Assembly: GCA_964579735.1 (NCBI GenBank)
Contig: CAZOHH010000116.1
Span: forward strand, 1-5,515
DNA length: 5,515 bases
Source: CAILLO01 sp964579735
Lineage (GTDB): Bacteria > Bacillota > Clostridia > Saccharofermentanales > UBA5734
Direction: 5' to 3'
The stretch's first letter is position 1, and each line of letters opens with the position of its first letter. The notes beneath the pieces were generated by a model. It did not search any database, was not told the DNA's origin, and saw only the letters and a list, made by a program, of their open reading frames with translations. The position numbers and the translations under genes are program-made. Positions 5,063 to 5,515 of the stretch are shown in pieces.

Positions 5063-5515
5063 TCACCCTCCCCCCAGGCTCCTCCGCGTCGCCGCGACCA
5101 CGGCCCCCGCGACGTCGGCCACGCCTGCCGTCCGCACGGCGAGGGCGCATTCATGCAGCGTCGTGCCCGTCGTCAGCACGTCGTCGACGACGAGAATCCG
5201 CCGGCCGCGCAGGCGTTCGGGAGCGCTTACGGCGAAGGCGCCGCGAAGGTTGTCGCGCCGGGCTTCGGGCGACTCCTCGAGGCTCTGCACGCGGGTGGCG
5301 CGGGTGCGCTCGAGGGCGGAGGACAGGTCGTCGATCCGGAGCTCCCGTGCGACGGTGCGGGCGACGAGTCCCGCCTGGTTGTAGCCGCGTTCGCGGAGGC
5401 GCGTGGGATGCAGCGGCACGGCGGCGACGGAGTCCCAGAGGAGTCCCCGCTCGGCCGAGGTCCGCCGAACGGCATCGGCGAGGAGGAGTCCGAGGGCGTC
5501 CGCGACGTGGCCCGC
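5063..5515 (-). CDS. comF: ComF/GntX-family phosphoribosyltransferase (N-terminus beyond window)
   Basis: The frame is open from the right edge to TGA at 5063 and covers the last 150 residues of a protein that is usually 210-250 long. Residues read through AAVPLHPTRLRERGYNQA, the conserved ComF segment before the transferase fold, then QSLEESPEARRDNLRGAF (the Q..L....R..N..GAF signature). RILVVDDVLTTGTTLHE follows, the PRPP-binding loop of type I phosphoribosyltransferases with the acidic Asp-Asp pair. ComF proteins are linked to DNA uptake in naturally competent bacteria but also occur widely in non-competent ones, so competence should not be inferred. The N-terminal zinc-finger part expected of the family is outside the window. 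A GTG at 5417-5419 could be mistaken for a start, but the conserved segment begins upstream of it. Codon use and GC fit the host-like, GC-rich neighbours rather than the adjacent ATPase. Confidence 0.92.
   Translation of the reverse strand, partial: AGHVADALGLLLADAVRRTSAERGLLWDSVAAVPLHPTRLRERGYNQAGLVARTVARELRIDDLSSALERTRATRVQSLEESPEARRDNLRGAFAVSAPERLRGRRILVVDDVLTTGTTLHECALAVRTAGVADVAGAVVAATRRSLGGG

Noticed and set aside
5063..5419. A complete 118-residue protein starting at GTG 5419
   Set aside because: The frame stays open to the window edge and the ComF-conserved segment begins upstream of this GTG, so the gene is partial at its 5' end.

Overview
The window is a GC-rich bacterial segment in which every gene I can support lies on the minus strand, so it reads right to left. 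The gene content suggests an anaerobic or facultative bacterium with tetrahydrofolate/corrinoid one-carbon metabolism. It carries a methyl-THF:corrinoid methyltransferase, a methylene-THF reductase-like protein, and an electron transfer flavoprotein whose EtfB resembles anaerobic, bifurcation-type ETFs. The sequence does not let me name the lineage; an uncultivated high-GC anaerobe is a reasonable guess only.

Right edge (5063-5515): the C-terminal 150 residues of a ComF/GntX-family phosphoribosyltransferase. Next comes an AT-rich intergenic stretch (4919-5062) packed with inverted and direct repeats and a possible promoter with a perfect TTGACA box. It leads into a stand-alone AAA ATPase with a DUF4143/PD-(D/E)XK C-terminus (3602-4918), which is visibly lower in GC than its neighbours and looks like an accessory or transferred gene.

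Left part (1-3531): a tight four-gene operon. A candidate sigma70-type promoter (3503-3531) overlaps a perfect 7+1+7 palindrome (3492-3506) and is followed by a short leader hairpin (3467-3482). The genes run in this order: methyltransferase (2648-3448), MetF-like reductase (1845-2642), etfB (1040-1828) and etfA (997 to beyond the left edge). Gaps are 5, 16 and 42 bases, each gene with its own Shine-Dalgarno sequence.

The most interesting inference is functional. The operon joins methyl transfer between methyl-THF and a corrinoid protein, methylene-THF/methyl-THF redox, and an ETF as the likely electron partner of the reductase. This would be an ETF-coupled methyl branch, running either oxidatively (methyl groups to CO2) or reductively (Wood-Ljungdahl-like). 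No corrinoid protein, MetV or ETF dehydrogenase partner is inside the window; such genes might lie past the left edge.

No tRNA, rRNA, CRISPR array, insertion sequence or clear rho-independent terminator was seen.
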